Positions 25,518 to 33,855 of a stretch of 49,214 bases of DNA are shown piece by piece (the first letter of the stretch is position 1; each line of letters starts with the position of its first letter). The notes under the pieces were generated by a model. The model was not told the DNA's origin. It was given only the letters and a program-made list of their open reading frames with translations, and made no database searches. The stretch spans positions 1 to 49,214 of the forward strand of contig JAIEQB010000049.1 of NCBI GenBank assembly GCA_019748065.1. Reading direction: 5' to 3'. Source of the stretch: Alphaproteobacteria bacterium (GTDB taxonomy: Bacteria > Pseudomonadota > Alphaproteobacteria > UBA9655). The translations under genes were made by a program, and so were the position numbers.

Positions 25518-26127
25518 ATGGTTTTTTCTATAAATAACATAATCATTCAGCGACAATTATATAGGTTGTTAGCGTATTTATCAGAAAGAAGTAGGAGGCA
25601 CATTAGAAAAAGTCTTTTTATTCTGTTAGTATGCTTAATTCCTGGTTCTACATATTCAATGCTAGAGCAAGAAACACAGGAAGAAGAATTTAAAAGCAAG
25701 AAAACACATATTTTGTTTCTTTGTACAGGAAATTCTTGTCGCTTACAGATGGCAGAAGGATGGGCAAGATAACTTAGGAAGTGACGTTGCTGAGATTAAT
25801 TCAGCAGGTATTGAAGCCCACGGTTTAAATCCTAATGCCATTAAAATCATGAGAGAATCAGGAGTTGATATTAGCAGTCAAGTATCAAAGGTTATTACAC
25901 CTGATATAGTTCATTGGGCAGACCTTATTGTAACTACTTGCGGAGATGCCGATGAACATTGCCCAGCACTCCCTACAAAAACAAAAAAAATTCATTGGCC
26001 TATAAGAGATCCAGCAAAAGCAGCAGGTACAGAAGATGAAATAATACAAGAGTTCCAAACTGTGCGGGATGAAATTCGGGAACGTGTTTTTGAGCTGCTT
26101 AATGAATTTCGAGAGACAGTAAACTAA
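25518..26127 (+). pseudogene. arsC: arsenate reductase (LMW-phosphatase type) with signal peptide, frameshifted
   Basis: The first frame (25518-25772) has a basic stretch and hydrophobic signal (RKSLFILLVCLIPGSTYS) before the catalytic loop LCTGNSCR (C-x5-R). Translation runs into TAA just after EGWAR. The following sequence is in another frame: NLGSDVAEINSAGIEAHGLNP, then VTTCGDADEHCP with the second and third redox cysteines, to the stop at 26127. A single extra T, or two missing bases, near 25771 explains this. Thioredoxin-coupled ArsC reduces arsenate to arsenite. The 63-residue extension with a signal peptide is abnormal. It could be a recent pseudogene, a sequencing error or recoding. 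Confidence 0.85.
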
Positions 26128-26331
26128 ACATTACATGAATATTGCCAAATGTGAGAAGGAAAAACTTAGAGAGGTCAAAGGAACCATAGACTGTAATCCA
26201 ATATTGCAGGTAGAGAGAATAAAAATGAGCAAATTTACATAACGAATTAGTAACTTCAAGTTTTTTATTTTTGGTAAAATGGTTGTTGTTTTTAATAATT
26301 ATAAACTTAACATCTAATAAAGGAGAAAACT

Positions 26332-27219
26332 ATGAATACCTATAAATCACGCTTTCCAAAAGTCATTTTATACGCTTTTACAGGCATTATTGCTCTTAAT
26401 ATAAACCAGATTAAGGCTATGGGCGACGATGAGGAAGAGGCAAAAAAGCATGTAAGAAGTGCTTATGGAAAAATTGCAAAAGATCAAAAGCCTTGCTTTT
26501 CTTGTTGTTCATCAGGCTGCAATCCTGCGGAAGATAATCAAGCTGCAAGAGAGTATAGTAAGGGGCTTGGATATTCAGATAAAGAGCTAGAAGAATCCCC
26601 TATCGGAGCTGATCTAGGTCTAGGCTGTGGTAATCCAGGAGCCATTGCAAGCTTGAGAGAAGGAGAAGTCGTTGTTGATCTTGGATCAGGTGGTGGCTTT
26701 GACTGCTTTCTCGCCTCGAAGAAAGTAGGAGCTCTTGGTAAAGTTATTGGGGTGGATATGACACCTGAGATGATAGAGTTAGCTCGCACAAATGCCTTAA
26801 AAGGCAACTACTTGAACGTAGAGTTTTTACTCGGTGAAATAGAAAAATTGCCGCTACCTGACTCATCTGTAGATGTTATCATCTCTAACTGTGTGGTGAA
26901 TTTATCCCCAGACAAGGAAGCCGTGTTCAGAGAGGCTGCTCGAGTCTTAAAAATAGGTGGAAGAGTGGCAATCTCAGATATTGTAACTTCCACAGAGCTT
27001 CCGGAAGAAATTAAGAGCAATATTGAGCTTTATACAGGATGCATAACCGGGGCAACCAAGATCGATAAATTAAAATCTATTATGGAAGGAGTTGGCTTCG
27101 GCGATATTCATATAGATGTAAAAGAAGATAGCCGTAGTTTTATCAGTAAATGGGCTCCTGGGAGCAATGCTGAGGACTATATTGCTTCAGCATATATTTA
27201 TGCAACTAAGCTAAACTAA
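26332..27219 (+). CDS. arsM: arsenite S-adenosylmethionine methyltransferase with signal peptide
   Basis: 295 residues, starting after AAGGAG. Residues 1-30 ([10 protein letters not shown], hydrophobic core, AxA-like INQIKA) form a signal peptide; the ordinary ArsM start [17 protein letters not shown] follows. ArsM cysteines are present: CFSCCSSGC near residue 57, [10 protein letters not shown], and GCITGA. SAM motif I is [15 protein letters not shown]. ArsM methylates As(III) to mono-, di- and trimethylated arsenicals. A terminator follows at 27252. The signal would send the enzyme out of the cytoplasm, where SAM is normally absent, unless it reaches a host compartment. Confidence 0.92.
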   Translation: MNTYKSRFPKVILYAFTGIIALNINQIKAMGDDEEEAKKHVRSAYGKIAKDQKPCFSCCSSGCNPAEDNQAAREYSKGLGYSDKELEESPIGADLGLGCGNPGAIASLREGEVVVDLGSGGGFDCFLASKKVGALGKVIGVDMTPEMIELARTNALKGNYLNVEFLLGEIEKLPLPDSSVDVIISNCVVNLSPDKEAVFREAARVLKIGGRVAISDIVTSTELPEEIKSNIELYTGCITGATKIDKLKSIMEGVGFGDIHIDVKEDSRSFISKWAPGSNAEDYIASAYIYATKLN

Positions 27220-27251
27220 GCCTTTTACTTAGTTTACGATTACGAAACTGT

Positions 27252-27273
27252 AAGGGGGGCTTCAGCCTCCCTT
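27252..27273 (+). terminator. terminator after arsM
   Basis: A 10-bp stem (27252-27261 with 27264-27273, one G-T pair) with a TC loop, followed by a short ATT tail, closes the arsenic operon. Confidence 0.6.
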
Positions 27274-27638
27274 ATTGAACTATAGCAAAAATAATTATAA
27301 CTGAGAAGATTGAATATCTCTGAGTTGTTCGCAAAAGTTGGTGATAAAGTGAAATTTCCATGGGAAAGGCGCTAAAAATCCTCTTTAAAAAGAAGTACAC
27401 TCTTCATAAAGCGATGCTTATGAGGATTCAAAAGATAGAATAGTATTTGTGTTAAGATAACCCACTAAGGTTTATTCTTCTAAATTTCTTGTCCCATTCA
27501 GCAAACAACATAATGCTTCTATACTTTAATTTAATTGTTGTATTTTGTATTGATAAAATGGTAAGATTTTTTTCTATTTATTTCTTGTTGAGAAAGAATA
27601 TCGCTATTTAATAAGCTGATTTTAAAGGTAATTTTACT
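27274..27638. other. AT-rich intergenic region upstream of the deaminase-like gene
   Basis: I see no gene here. The region is AT-rich and should contain the promoter for 27639, but no clear -35/-10 pair is evident. AAAGGT lies upstream of that start. Confidence 0.3.
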
Positions 27639-29213
27639 ATGAAGTTCATAAAATTCTTTGCAGTCACTGGCATAATTATATCTGGATTTATTTCCTCTTC
27701 GTTTGGGTGCCATCGTGATGATTGCCCTCATTCTACTACAGATACTGGCATTCACTGGAATAGGTCTCTTCGCTTTTCATTTCGCGATAAAGAATTTAAT
27801 CTTTTAAAAAGTCACCAAACGATGTCTAGACGCGCAGAAGAGAAGGAAATACAAGAAAATATTGATTATCTTAATATTGCTTTAGGAAACATACAGTTTG
27901 TTTATGAAGATGCTGGCTGCCTTAAAACTTCCCCTCCATTTGAAATTAGGGCATTAGATGAGGAAGGGAATAGAAATCCTTTTTTTTCAAATCTTGCCTT
28001 GGAACAAGTTACAACCAATTCATTTGTAAAATTTTTAAAAGTAAATCTAAACAATGGAAAATATAAAACTGCAGAAGAACTTCTCTACTCTCTTAAGGAA
28101 ATTCCTCTAGAGGGATATAATAATAAAAAAGATGAACTCCTTGCCAAAAGAGAAGAATTAATTTCAAAAATCAAAGAGTTAACTAATCCGAGAAAAAGAC
28201 AAAGGGATGAAAAAATAAAACAGGCTCTTTATAATAATTTTATAGAAAAAATAAAAAGAAATAAAATAAAAAATGCAAAAAAGTTATTGAGAAGAATTAA
28301 TAATGAGTTTCCTCTAGAGGAAGAAAATTTCCAAAATATTCACACTTATTTTCAAGAATATAAAGAATTAAAAGAAAGAATTAAAGAAAGCATAAAGATA
28401 TATACAAATAACTTCAGAAATAACGTGATGGCCAACAGGCTATTTGGAGGAGTTGTATGGTCAAATAAAAGCGAAGAGTTAAAAAGACGACATTCTCCTA
28501 GAGGATATATTAAATTGCTCCAAGACCTTACTGCAGATTGCGAACAAAAGCTAAAAGAAGAAGAAGATATTTTAAATGCAAATCATGTAGGTTTTGCTTG
28601 GAGAAGGCTACAAGCTCCTTCAAGGGATTTTGCTGAAGATACTCAGTTGCCCTTTACCAGAAATCAAATGCTTATAGATCTGAGGACAGAAGAAGTGAGT
28701 CATTTCCAACATTCTGAGCAACTTCTTATGTATCACTTAGATACTAATTTTAATGAGATCGCAGAGGAACTTAAACAATTTCTTATCAGAAAACATATTG
28801 GACATACCAAGATACATGGAGCTTTTTTTAATCTTTTTTCTACTCGCGATATGTGCGAGAGATGCGCAGTGTGTTTAACTATAGATCATGCACATAAAGA
28901 CGGTATTTCTGCTAAGTTAACGAAGTTTATCTATGACCACAATAATGAATCTGGGTTTGATCCCTTCATTGTTTATAGTGTGTCATCACGGATACCCTAT
29001 AGTACACCAATGGGAGCAGAAAGAATTAACAGTCGTGACCTTACAAAGAGTGTTGATTCTTACTCAAATCATGAAAAAGGAAGAAACGTTGCAAGTCTTT
29101 CAAAGGCTCATATTTCTATTCAAAGCCATTTCTATCCTCATACAGGAGGAAAAGAATATACAGAAGATGAGATTAATAAAACTAATGAGTTATGCCAAGA
29201 AACTATAGAGTAG
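27639..29213 (+). CDS. secreted deaminase-like effector or toxin
   Basis: 524 residues. A clear signal peptide (MKFIKFFAVTGIIISGFISS, then SFGC, possibly a lipobox) starts the protein. A Lys/Glu-rich helical region spans about 170-290. The C-terminal part has a deaminase-type zinc signature: H358-S-E360 and C406-E-R-C409, about 46 residues apart. That is the H-x-E ... C-x-x-C plan of cytidine deaminase-like folds, including toxin families such as the OTT_1508-like deaminases of intracellular bacteria. The family assignment is my inference. It is convergent with a secreted leucine-rich-repeat gene, suggesting an effector neighbourhood. Confidence 0.6.
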   Translation: MKFIKFFAVTGIIISGFISSSFGCHRDDCPHSTTDTGIHWNRSLRFSFRDKEFNLLKSHQTMSRRAEEKEIQENIDYLNIALGNIQFVYEDAGCLKTSPPFEIRALDEEGNRNPFFSNLALEQVTTNSFVKFLKVNLNNGKYKTAEELLYSLKEIPLEGYNNKKDELLAKREELISKIKELTNPRKRQRDEKIKQALYNNFIEKIKRNKIKNAKKLLRRINNEFPLEEENFQNIHTYFQEYKELKERIKESIKIYTNNFRNNVMANRLFGGVVWSNKSEELKRRHSPRGYIKLLQDLTADCEQKLKEEEDILNANHVGFAWRRLQAPSRDFAEDTQLPFTRNQMLIDLRTEEVSHFQHSEQLLMYHLDTNFNEIAEELKQFLIRKHIGHTKIHGAFFNLFSTRDMCERCAVCLTIDHAHKDGISAKLTKFIYDHNNESGFDPFIVYSVSSRIPYSTPMGAERINSRDLTKSVDSYSNHEKGRNVASLSKAHISIQSHFYPHTGGKEYTEDEINKTNELCQETIE

Positions 29214-29284
29214 CTCAATCTATGAACATAAAAAAACATAAAACTTAGCCAAAAAAGGTACTAAGCTAAAATTTTATATCATAT

Positions 29285-29842
29285 TTATTGCCACAAATTT
29301 AGGTCATGATACCTTCTGTGAGGCTCATATATCCCTTTGTTTGTTTTAAAACCATATAAATCTCTAGGTGATATATAAATTATTTTATGAGCTATAGTTT
29401 TAAATTCATTTTCTAAGGCATGAGAAAAAGCGACCGTGTCCATAGCATGTGTGTGCCGCAGATCAAGAAACTTAAACTGACCTTGTTCTAAAAGCGGCTT
29501 ACAAATACTTAAAACAGAAAGATCCACTGGATTTGCTAGTAAATTAAGATACTTTAACTGCTTAAACTTAGAAGCGTGCTCAGGATTTGTAATAGTATCA
29601 ATAAGGTAACGCACACCTTCATTTGTTAAACGATTTGCACTTAAATTAATTCCCTCAATATCGTTTTCCTCTCTTTTTAGAACATCTTCTTCGAGGATAG
29701 TTTTAATGTTTAGGGAAGTGCTACTCGCTCGTGAAGGATCTTCAACTCCAAAATCTGAATATTCAATGAAATGATCACATCTTCCCTCTCCCGCACTAAG
29801 GAAAAGAGGAAGAGCTAAACTTAAGATTTTAATTTTCTTCAT
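29285..29842 (-). CDS. secreted leucine-rich-repeat-like protein
   Basis: 185 residues from ATG 29842 (the in-frame GTG at 29854 is an alternative). A signal peptide (KKIKILSLALPLFLSAGEGRC) precedes two to three leucine-rich repeats of the RI-like type: IEGINLSANRLTNEGVRYL, LKYLNLLANPVDLSVLSI and FKFLDLRHTHAMD. Such repeats mediate protein binding. With the signal peptide this is a candidate host-interacting protein. It converges on the deaminase-like gene, 71 bp away. Confidence 0.65.
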   Translation of the reverse strand: MKKIKILSLALPLFLSAGEGRCDHFIEYSDFGVEDPSRASSTSLNIKTILEEDVLKREENDIEGINLSANRLTNEGVRYLIDTITNPEHASKFKQLKYLNLLANPVDLSVLSICKPLLEQGQFKFLDLRHTHAMDTVAFSHALENEFKTIAHKIIYISPRDLYGFKTNKGIYEPHRRYHDLNLWQ

Positions 29843-30034
29843 TTTATGGCTCACTTTTAAATAATATTATGATTAATAATAGATGCCTTATATAAAATAT
29901 GCAAATATATTTTTGTGCAGATTCATATAATTTGAAATTCAAGCAACCCACAGAATGTTAAAAACTCAGAAAACCAAAATTCTCTTTGTACAGATTCAAT
30001 TCTTAAATTATGAGAACTAAGGACTTTCTTTCAG

Positions 30035-30195
30035 CTATCCAAAAATCTTTTTTGCTCTCTCCACTCTACTTTCTAAATTTTTCTTGTAATTTTGAGCAAG
30101 AGAAAGATCGTCAATTAGGAGAAGATTTTCAGCATTCTTGGAATTTGCGGCACGGATAAAGTTAAACTATCTGTAAAAACTCAACGACTGTTGAG
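30035..30195 (-). pseudogene. second phospholipase D-like C-terminal remnant
   Basis: The minus-strand frame gives FNFIRAANSKNAENLLLIDD and KKNLESRVERAKKIF to a stop, closely matching the remnant at 9686-9859, with an in-frame stop upstream. Both remnants lie upstream of the giant TIGR04141-like effector genes. Confidence 0.75.
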
Positions 30196-30425
30196 TCAAG
30201 AATTACAAATTGGATATCCGATATTGTTACAACCGACGCTCTCACCACAATGAAAGTATATTTTCAAGGAATGTATTTGGATGATTGTGAACTCCGGAGA
30301 AAAACTTCTCCCATAAAAATATGTAGTTAATATAAAACCAACTATTATTTATCTTGCAAGGAAGGAGAGATGAACGAGTTGCTGCTATTCAATCTATATA
30401 GATTTGTGATACCCTAAAATTCAAC

Positions 30426-30572
30426 AAGAATCCGACTCGTTTGATTTATTATAAAGGAGAAGGATACGACTTTGACTCTTCCGTAGCAACCCGAGATGCA
30501 ATGAATGAAATGCTAATATGGATGAAGACTTATGGGGGGGTAAGAAAGAAGCCATGTAAGAGAAAAAGGTGA
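30426..30572 (+). pseudogene. remnant resembling the C-terminus of a dienelactone-hydrolase-type enzyme
   Basis: An open stretch reads NPTRLIYYKGEGYDFDSSVA followed by DAMNEMLIWMKTYGG, like the Y-P-G-x-x-H-x-F end of alpha/beta-hydrolase dienelactone hydrolases but with Tyr in place of the catalytic His. No start and no N-terminal domain are present. Confidence 0.4.
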
Positions 30573-30853
30573 GGTAACAGTGTCTCAAAATCTCTTATAA
30601 AGAAAATGTGTGTGAGCTAATCCTCACTTGAAAAAGCTACCTAGGGGAATTTCCAGGATAGGCGCGATGCGATGAGAGGCTTACGTATTAAACATTATCG
30701 AGGACAAAAAGAGTTAGAAAAACAGTTAAAGAAAGTCAGTTAAAGAAAGTATGTTTCAATTAGATCAAACAGGCTTCAAGGTTACAACGCTAACATGGGT
30801 ACTTTTTATTAACTTCTTAACAGATTGAAATTATTATAAAAACTAGAGGCTTT

Positions 30854-33529
30854 ATGAATAAAAAGAAAATTTTTTTTATAACTTCTAAGAGAGTTGTTCC
30901 TGCTCTCTCACTAAAAAAACAAAAAATAAACCTTCTAAAAAGCTTCGTAAAAAACAAGATTTTTTTTAATTTTTGTATTTGTTTGTTCTTTATGGATATT
31001 TTTGTTCCTACATCCGTTACTGCTATTCTTCCCTCAGGTGAGGAAGACAAAATAATTTCACAAACATCACAATCTTTTTCTCAAAAAAAGCCTTTAACAA
31101 ATGTACGAAAAACTCTCTTTGATTTTTGGAATCCAAAAAGCTCTAGCTCCTCCTCGGTTTCTATCGTTGATGATAGTAGAGAAAGTATAGCAAAAACGTC
31201 ACCGAGCATATCAGACGATAAAAGAGTAAAAAGAAATTCACCTGAATCTGGAACAAAATCACCAGATGCTCAAAAAAAACAAAAAACAAACAATGTTTCA
31301 AAGAGCTCTGATCAAAATATTCTTCACTCTCAAAAAGATACGTTATGTGAGAGCGAAGAAGAAGATGATGAAGTAGACTCATTTTCTACCAATGGTGATT
31401 GTAGTGAACAAGAAGCAGATGAAGAAAGCTTATCGTTATCGCCGAGAAGCTCACCTGAAACTTTACCTCCGATAAGCAGCTCATCTATTTCAAAACAAGG
31501 AAGTGGGAAGAGTGCTTTAAATAAAATTCATACTACTAGATCACCCTCTTCTTCTCTTATCAAAGCAACACCAACACCGGGTCGGACAATTAGAGCAAAC
31601 TTAAATGTTTATCTGCTTAAATCTGCTGATGAAGCTCTTGAAACTCTAGAAGGTTTGGCAAAGGCATTTCAAGATCCTCCCTGGCACAGCTTTCCCTGGC
31701 AATTTATTAATGCAAGTAAATATCCTCTCATCGGAGCAAGAGAAGCCCAGCCAGATAATTTAGCTCTGAATTATTTTATTGATGGACAAATATATACAGA
31801 TATACCTGGTGCTACTGAGACCGTATATGTTTTTCAAGAGACGGGTCTTCGACAGACTGAATGGATTAAGACCCTTCACAGTCAAACTAAAAAGTATAGA
31901 AGCTTAGAACAGACTCGAAATTCTTTATCGGAGCTTGATCGGTATAAAGAACCTAAAGGTGCTGTCGTTTTCGTAAAGAAAAACATAGAAGGGCAGGATA
32001 TATTTTTTGCATTAACTTTTGGTACAAGTGGCAGGTTTTTGCTAAATTTGGATGAGTGCGATACTAGCTTTGGAAAACATTATGCTTATAACGTATTAGC
32101 TAACAATCCAAATCATAGGCCTCATAGCTTCACAGAGATAAACTTAGATGAAAAAAAACTACAACGTGAGCAAGCAAAAGCTCATGGAAAAGTCGTAGTA
32201 GAAAGAGGAGTAAGAGCCTTTATTCCTAAAGCTATGACGGTATCTGATGGAAAACAACCAGTTTGTTCATTCTTAGGTGCTCATATTTGCGTAAGAGACG
32301 AGTTTGACTTTGGAACCATTGGTGAAAAATGCCAACAGTGGTTAAAAACATCACAAGAGAAAGGGTATAAGAGCAAGTATCTGCATATTGATTATTTTGA
32401 ACCTATAGAACAAAAAGAAGAAGTTAAAAAAGCATTTTTAAAAAGCTTCGAACACTTTTATATTGAGCCTCCTTTTGAAATAGAAGGAGGGCGGGGTGCT
32501 CAAGCTATATATGAATTAGAATTAAGCACTAGAAATAAAACTAAAACAGCATGGAGACCCTACGGAGGGTTAAAAAAACAATATACCGATTTTACAGAAC
32601 TGGCCGATGATCTTCAAAAATTCATTAAAAGTTCAAGCTCACATGATAATACGTTCAAGTTACTGAAAGACTTAAAAGTTATACCAAAAGATGATAATGG
32701 CAATGTACTTTCTATTTGGAAAGGACATCAGCTTATATCTTCAATGATTGAACTAGAGGGGAATACATATTGGATTGAAGGAGGAGAGTTATTTAGAGTT
32801 AGCAAAAATTTTATTGAGCTTGTAAATAAAAGAGTAGATAAACTTTTTTTACCGCATGGGGCGTTACCATCTTCAAGCCTTTCTCAACTTAGCCCTTTCA
32901 AAGATGGAGATATACAAAATCGAAAAGCTTCAGTCGTATCATCAGAAGCTGCCTACAATCAGAGAATGGCTAGTGAGAATCCAGAGCACTTCTTTTTACT
33001 TGATTGTCAGAATATTCGTGTAGCAGAAGACCCTCATTCCCAAAGTAAGGTTGAGCCCTGTGATCTATTATCTAGAGAAGGAGATCTTATTCATGTAAAA
33101 AAATGGAGTGCATCAAGTAGTTCTATTTCATATTTGGTGTCTCAATCCTTAAATTCAGCTAAGCTATTGGTTGAAAATGACAAATTTTTAGAGGATGTCA
33201 TTGAGAAACTCCCTAAAACTCCACATTTTGAGAATTTAAAAGAAAAACTTATACTCCGTAATATGCGAGTTGTTATAGCATTTATTCATAATAAGGATGG
33301 TACTTCTCCTTCAAGGTTACCCATTAATGCAAAAATGGATCTTTACAGGGGGTTATTAGAAATAGAAAAGATGGATTTTAAGAGCGCTATTATATGTATT
33401 AAGGACGATAGTACGCGTAATGGATCATCTTCAAGCCAATCATCATCTTCACAGTCTGGCGCGAGTAGCACTCAAGAATCGTTTTCATCTTTAAGCTCTT
33501 TTTCTACGTTACAGGAAGAAAGCCAATAA
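30854..33529 (+). CDS. giant exported protein with Ser-rich N-terminus and TIGR04141/DUF6119-like core
   Basis: 891 residues. An N-terminal hydrophobic segment (about 36-58) could be a long signal peptide or anchor. Residues about 60-245 are Ser/Pro/Asp-rich and probably disordered. From about 248 the TIGR04141-like core begins: NVYLLKSADEALETLEGLAK, AVVFVKKN, ALTFGTSGRFLLN. Later it has the sequence YNQRMASENP-HFFLLD-xx-NIRV and then E734-P-C-D737 ... H747-V-K749-K with SISYLVSQSLNSAKLL. The E-D-HVK spacing parallels the two larger paralogues. A Ser-rich tail closes it; no OTU or C48 end is present. Function unknown; nuclease-like chemistry is inference. Confidence 0.75.
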   Translation: MNKKKIFFITSKRVVPALSLKKQKINLLKSFVKNKIFFNFCICLFFMDIFVPTSVTAILPSGEEDKIISQTSQSFSQKKPLTNVRKTLFDFWNPKSSSSSSVSIVDDSRESIAKTSPSISDDKRVKRNSPESGTKSPDAQKKQKTNNVSKSSDQNILHSQKDTLCESEEEDDEVDSFSTNGDCSEQEADEESLSLSPRSSPETLPPISSSSISKQGSGKSALNKIHTTRSPSSSLIKATPTPGRTIRANLNVYLLKSADEALETLEGLAKAFQDPPWHSFPWQFINASKYPLIGAREAQPDNLALNYFIDGQIYTDIPGATETVYVFQETGLRQTEWIKTLHSQTKKYRSLEQTRNSLSELDRYKEPKGAVVFVKKNIEGQDIFFALTFGTSGRFLLNLDECDTSFGKHYAYNVLANNPNHRPHSFTEINLDEKKLQREQAKAHGKVVVERGVRAFIPKAMTVSDGKQPVCSFLGAHICVRDEFDFGTIGEKCQQWLKTSQEKGYKSKYLHIDYFEPIEQKEEVKKAFLKSFEHFYIEPPFEIEGGRGAQAIYELELSTRNKTKTAWRPYGGLKKQYTDFTELADDLQKFIKSSSSHDNTFKLLKDLKVIPKDDNGNVLSIWKGHQLISSMIELEGNTYWIEGGELFRVSKNFIELVNKRVDKLFLPHGALPSSSLSQLSPFKDGDIQNRKASVVSSEAAYNQRMASENPEHFFLLDCQNIRVAEDPHSQSKVEPCDLLSREGDLIHVKKWSASSSSISYLVSQSLNSAKLLVENDKFLEDVIEKLPKTPHFENLKEKLILRNMRVVIAFIHNKDGTSPSRLPINAKMDLYRGLLEIEKMDFKSAIICIKDDSTRNGSSSSQSSSSQSGASSTQESFSSLSSFSTLQEESQ

Positions 33530-33855
33530 ATGTGGAAGTTAATCACGAAAGTTGGTGATGGAGACCGTCTTACAATAAATGATGTTTTGGATATAAAAAT
33601 GAAAAAATACAAATTTGATAAATGGATAACTTTTATCATCATTTAAGAGGAGGTAAATCTTCGCATAGATCTGATAGATTTTCCCGCTGAAGATTCTATT
33701 TTTTATATTATATATATTTTTTTAACTATATTTTTATTTTAAATAAATCAAATTGATTACAAAATTTTTGCGTTAGAAAAAGAAAGATTTACATTTAAAA
33801 AAACAAGCCTAATATGTAAAAAAACAATAGGATTATCTAAATTCCTGGAGCATAT
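33530..33855. other. AT-rich intergenic region
   Basis: 326 bp with no supported gene. It contains runs of A/T around 33710-33850 that could serve as an UP-element-like promoter for 33856, whose ATG follows GGAG. Confidence 0.3.

Larger units (their letters stand above)
29843..30853. other. 1-kb degraded region upstream of the 891-residue protein
   Basis: This region has no intact gene. It contains the second phospholipase-D remnant (30035-30195) and a remnant resembling a dienelactone-hydrolase C-terminus (30426-30572). A short frame near 30665-30743 reads RGLRIKHYRGQKELEKQLKK to a stop and looks like the end of another lost gene. The final 60 bp hold the promoter area of 30854. Confidence 0.5.

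Noticed and set aside
25500-25800. Programmed frameshift in arsC
   Set aside because: No slippery heptamer or downstream pseudoknot is evident, so decay or sequencing error is more likely.
27639-29842. A CifA-like antitoxin for the giant proteins
   Set aside because: Neither the deaminase-like nor the leucine-rich-repeat gene resembles CifA, and neither is directly upstream of a giant gene in the same operon.
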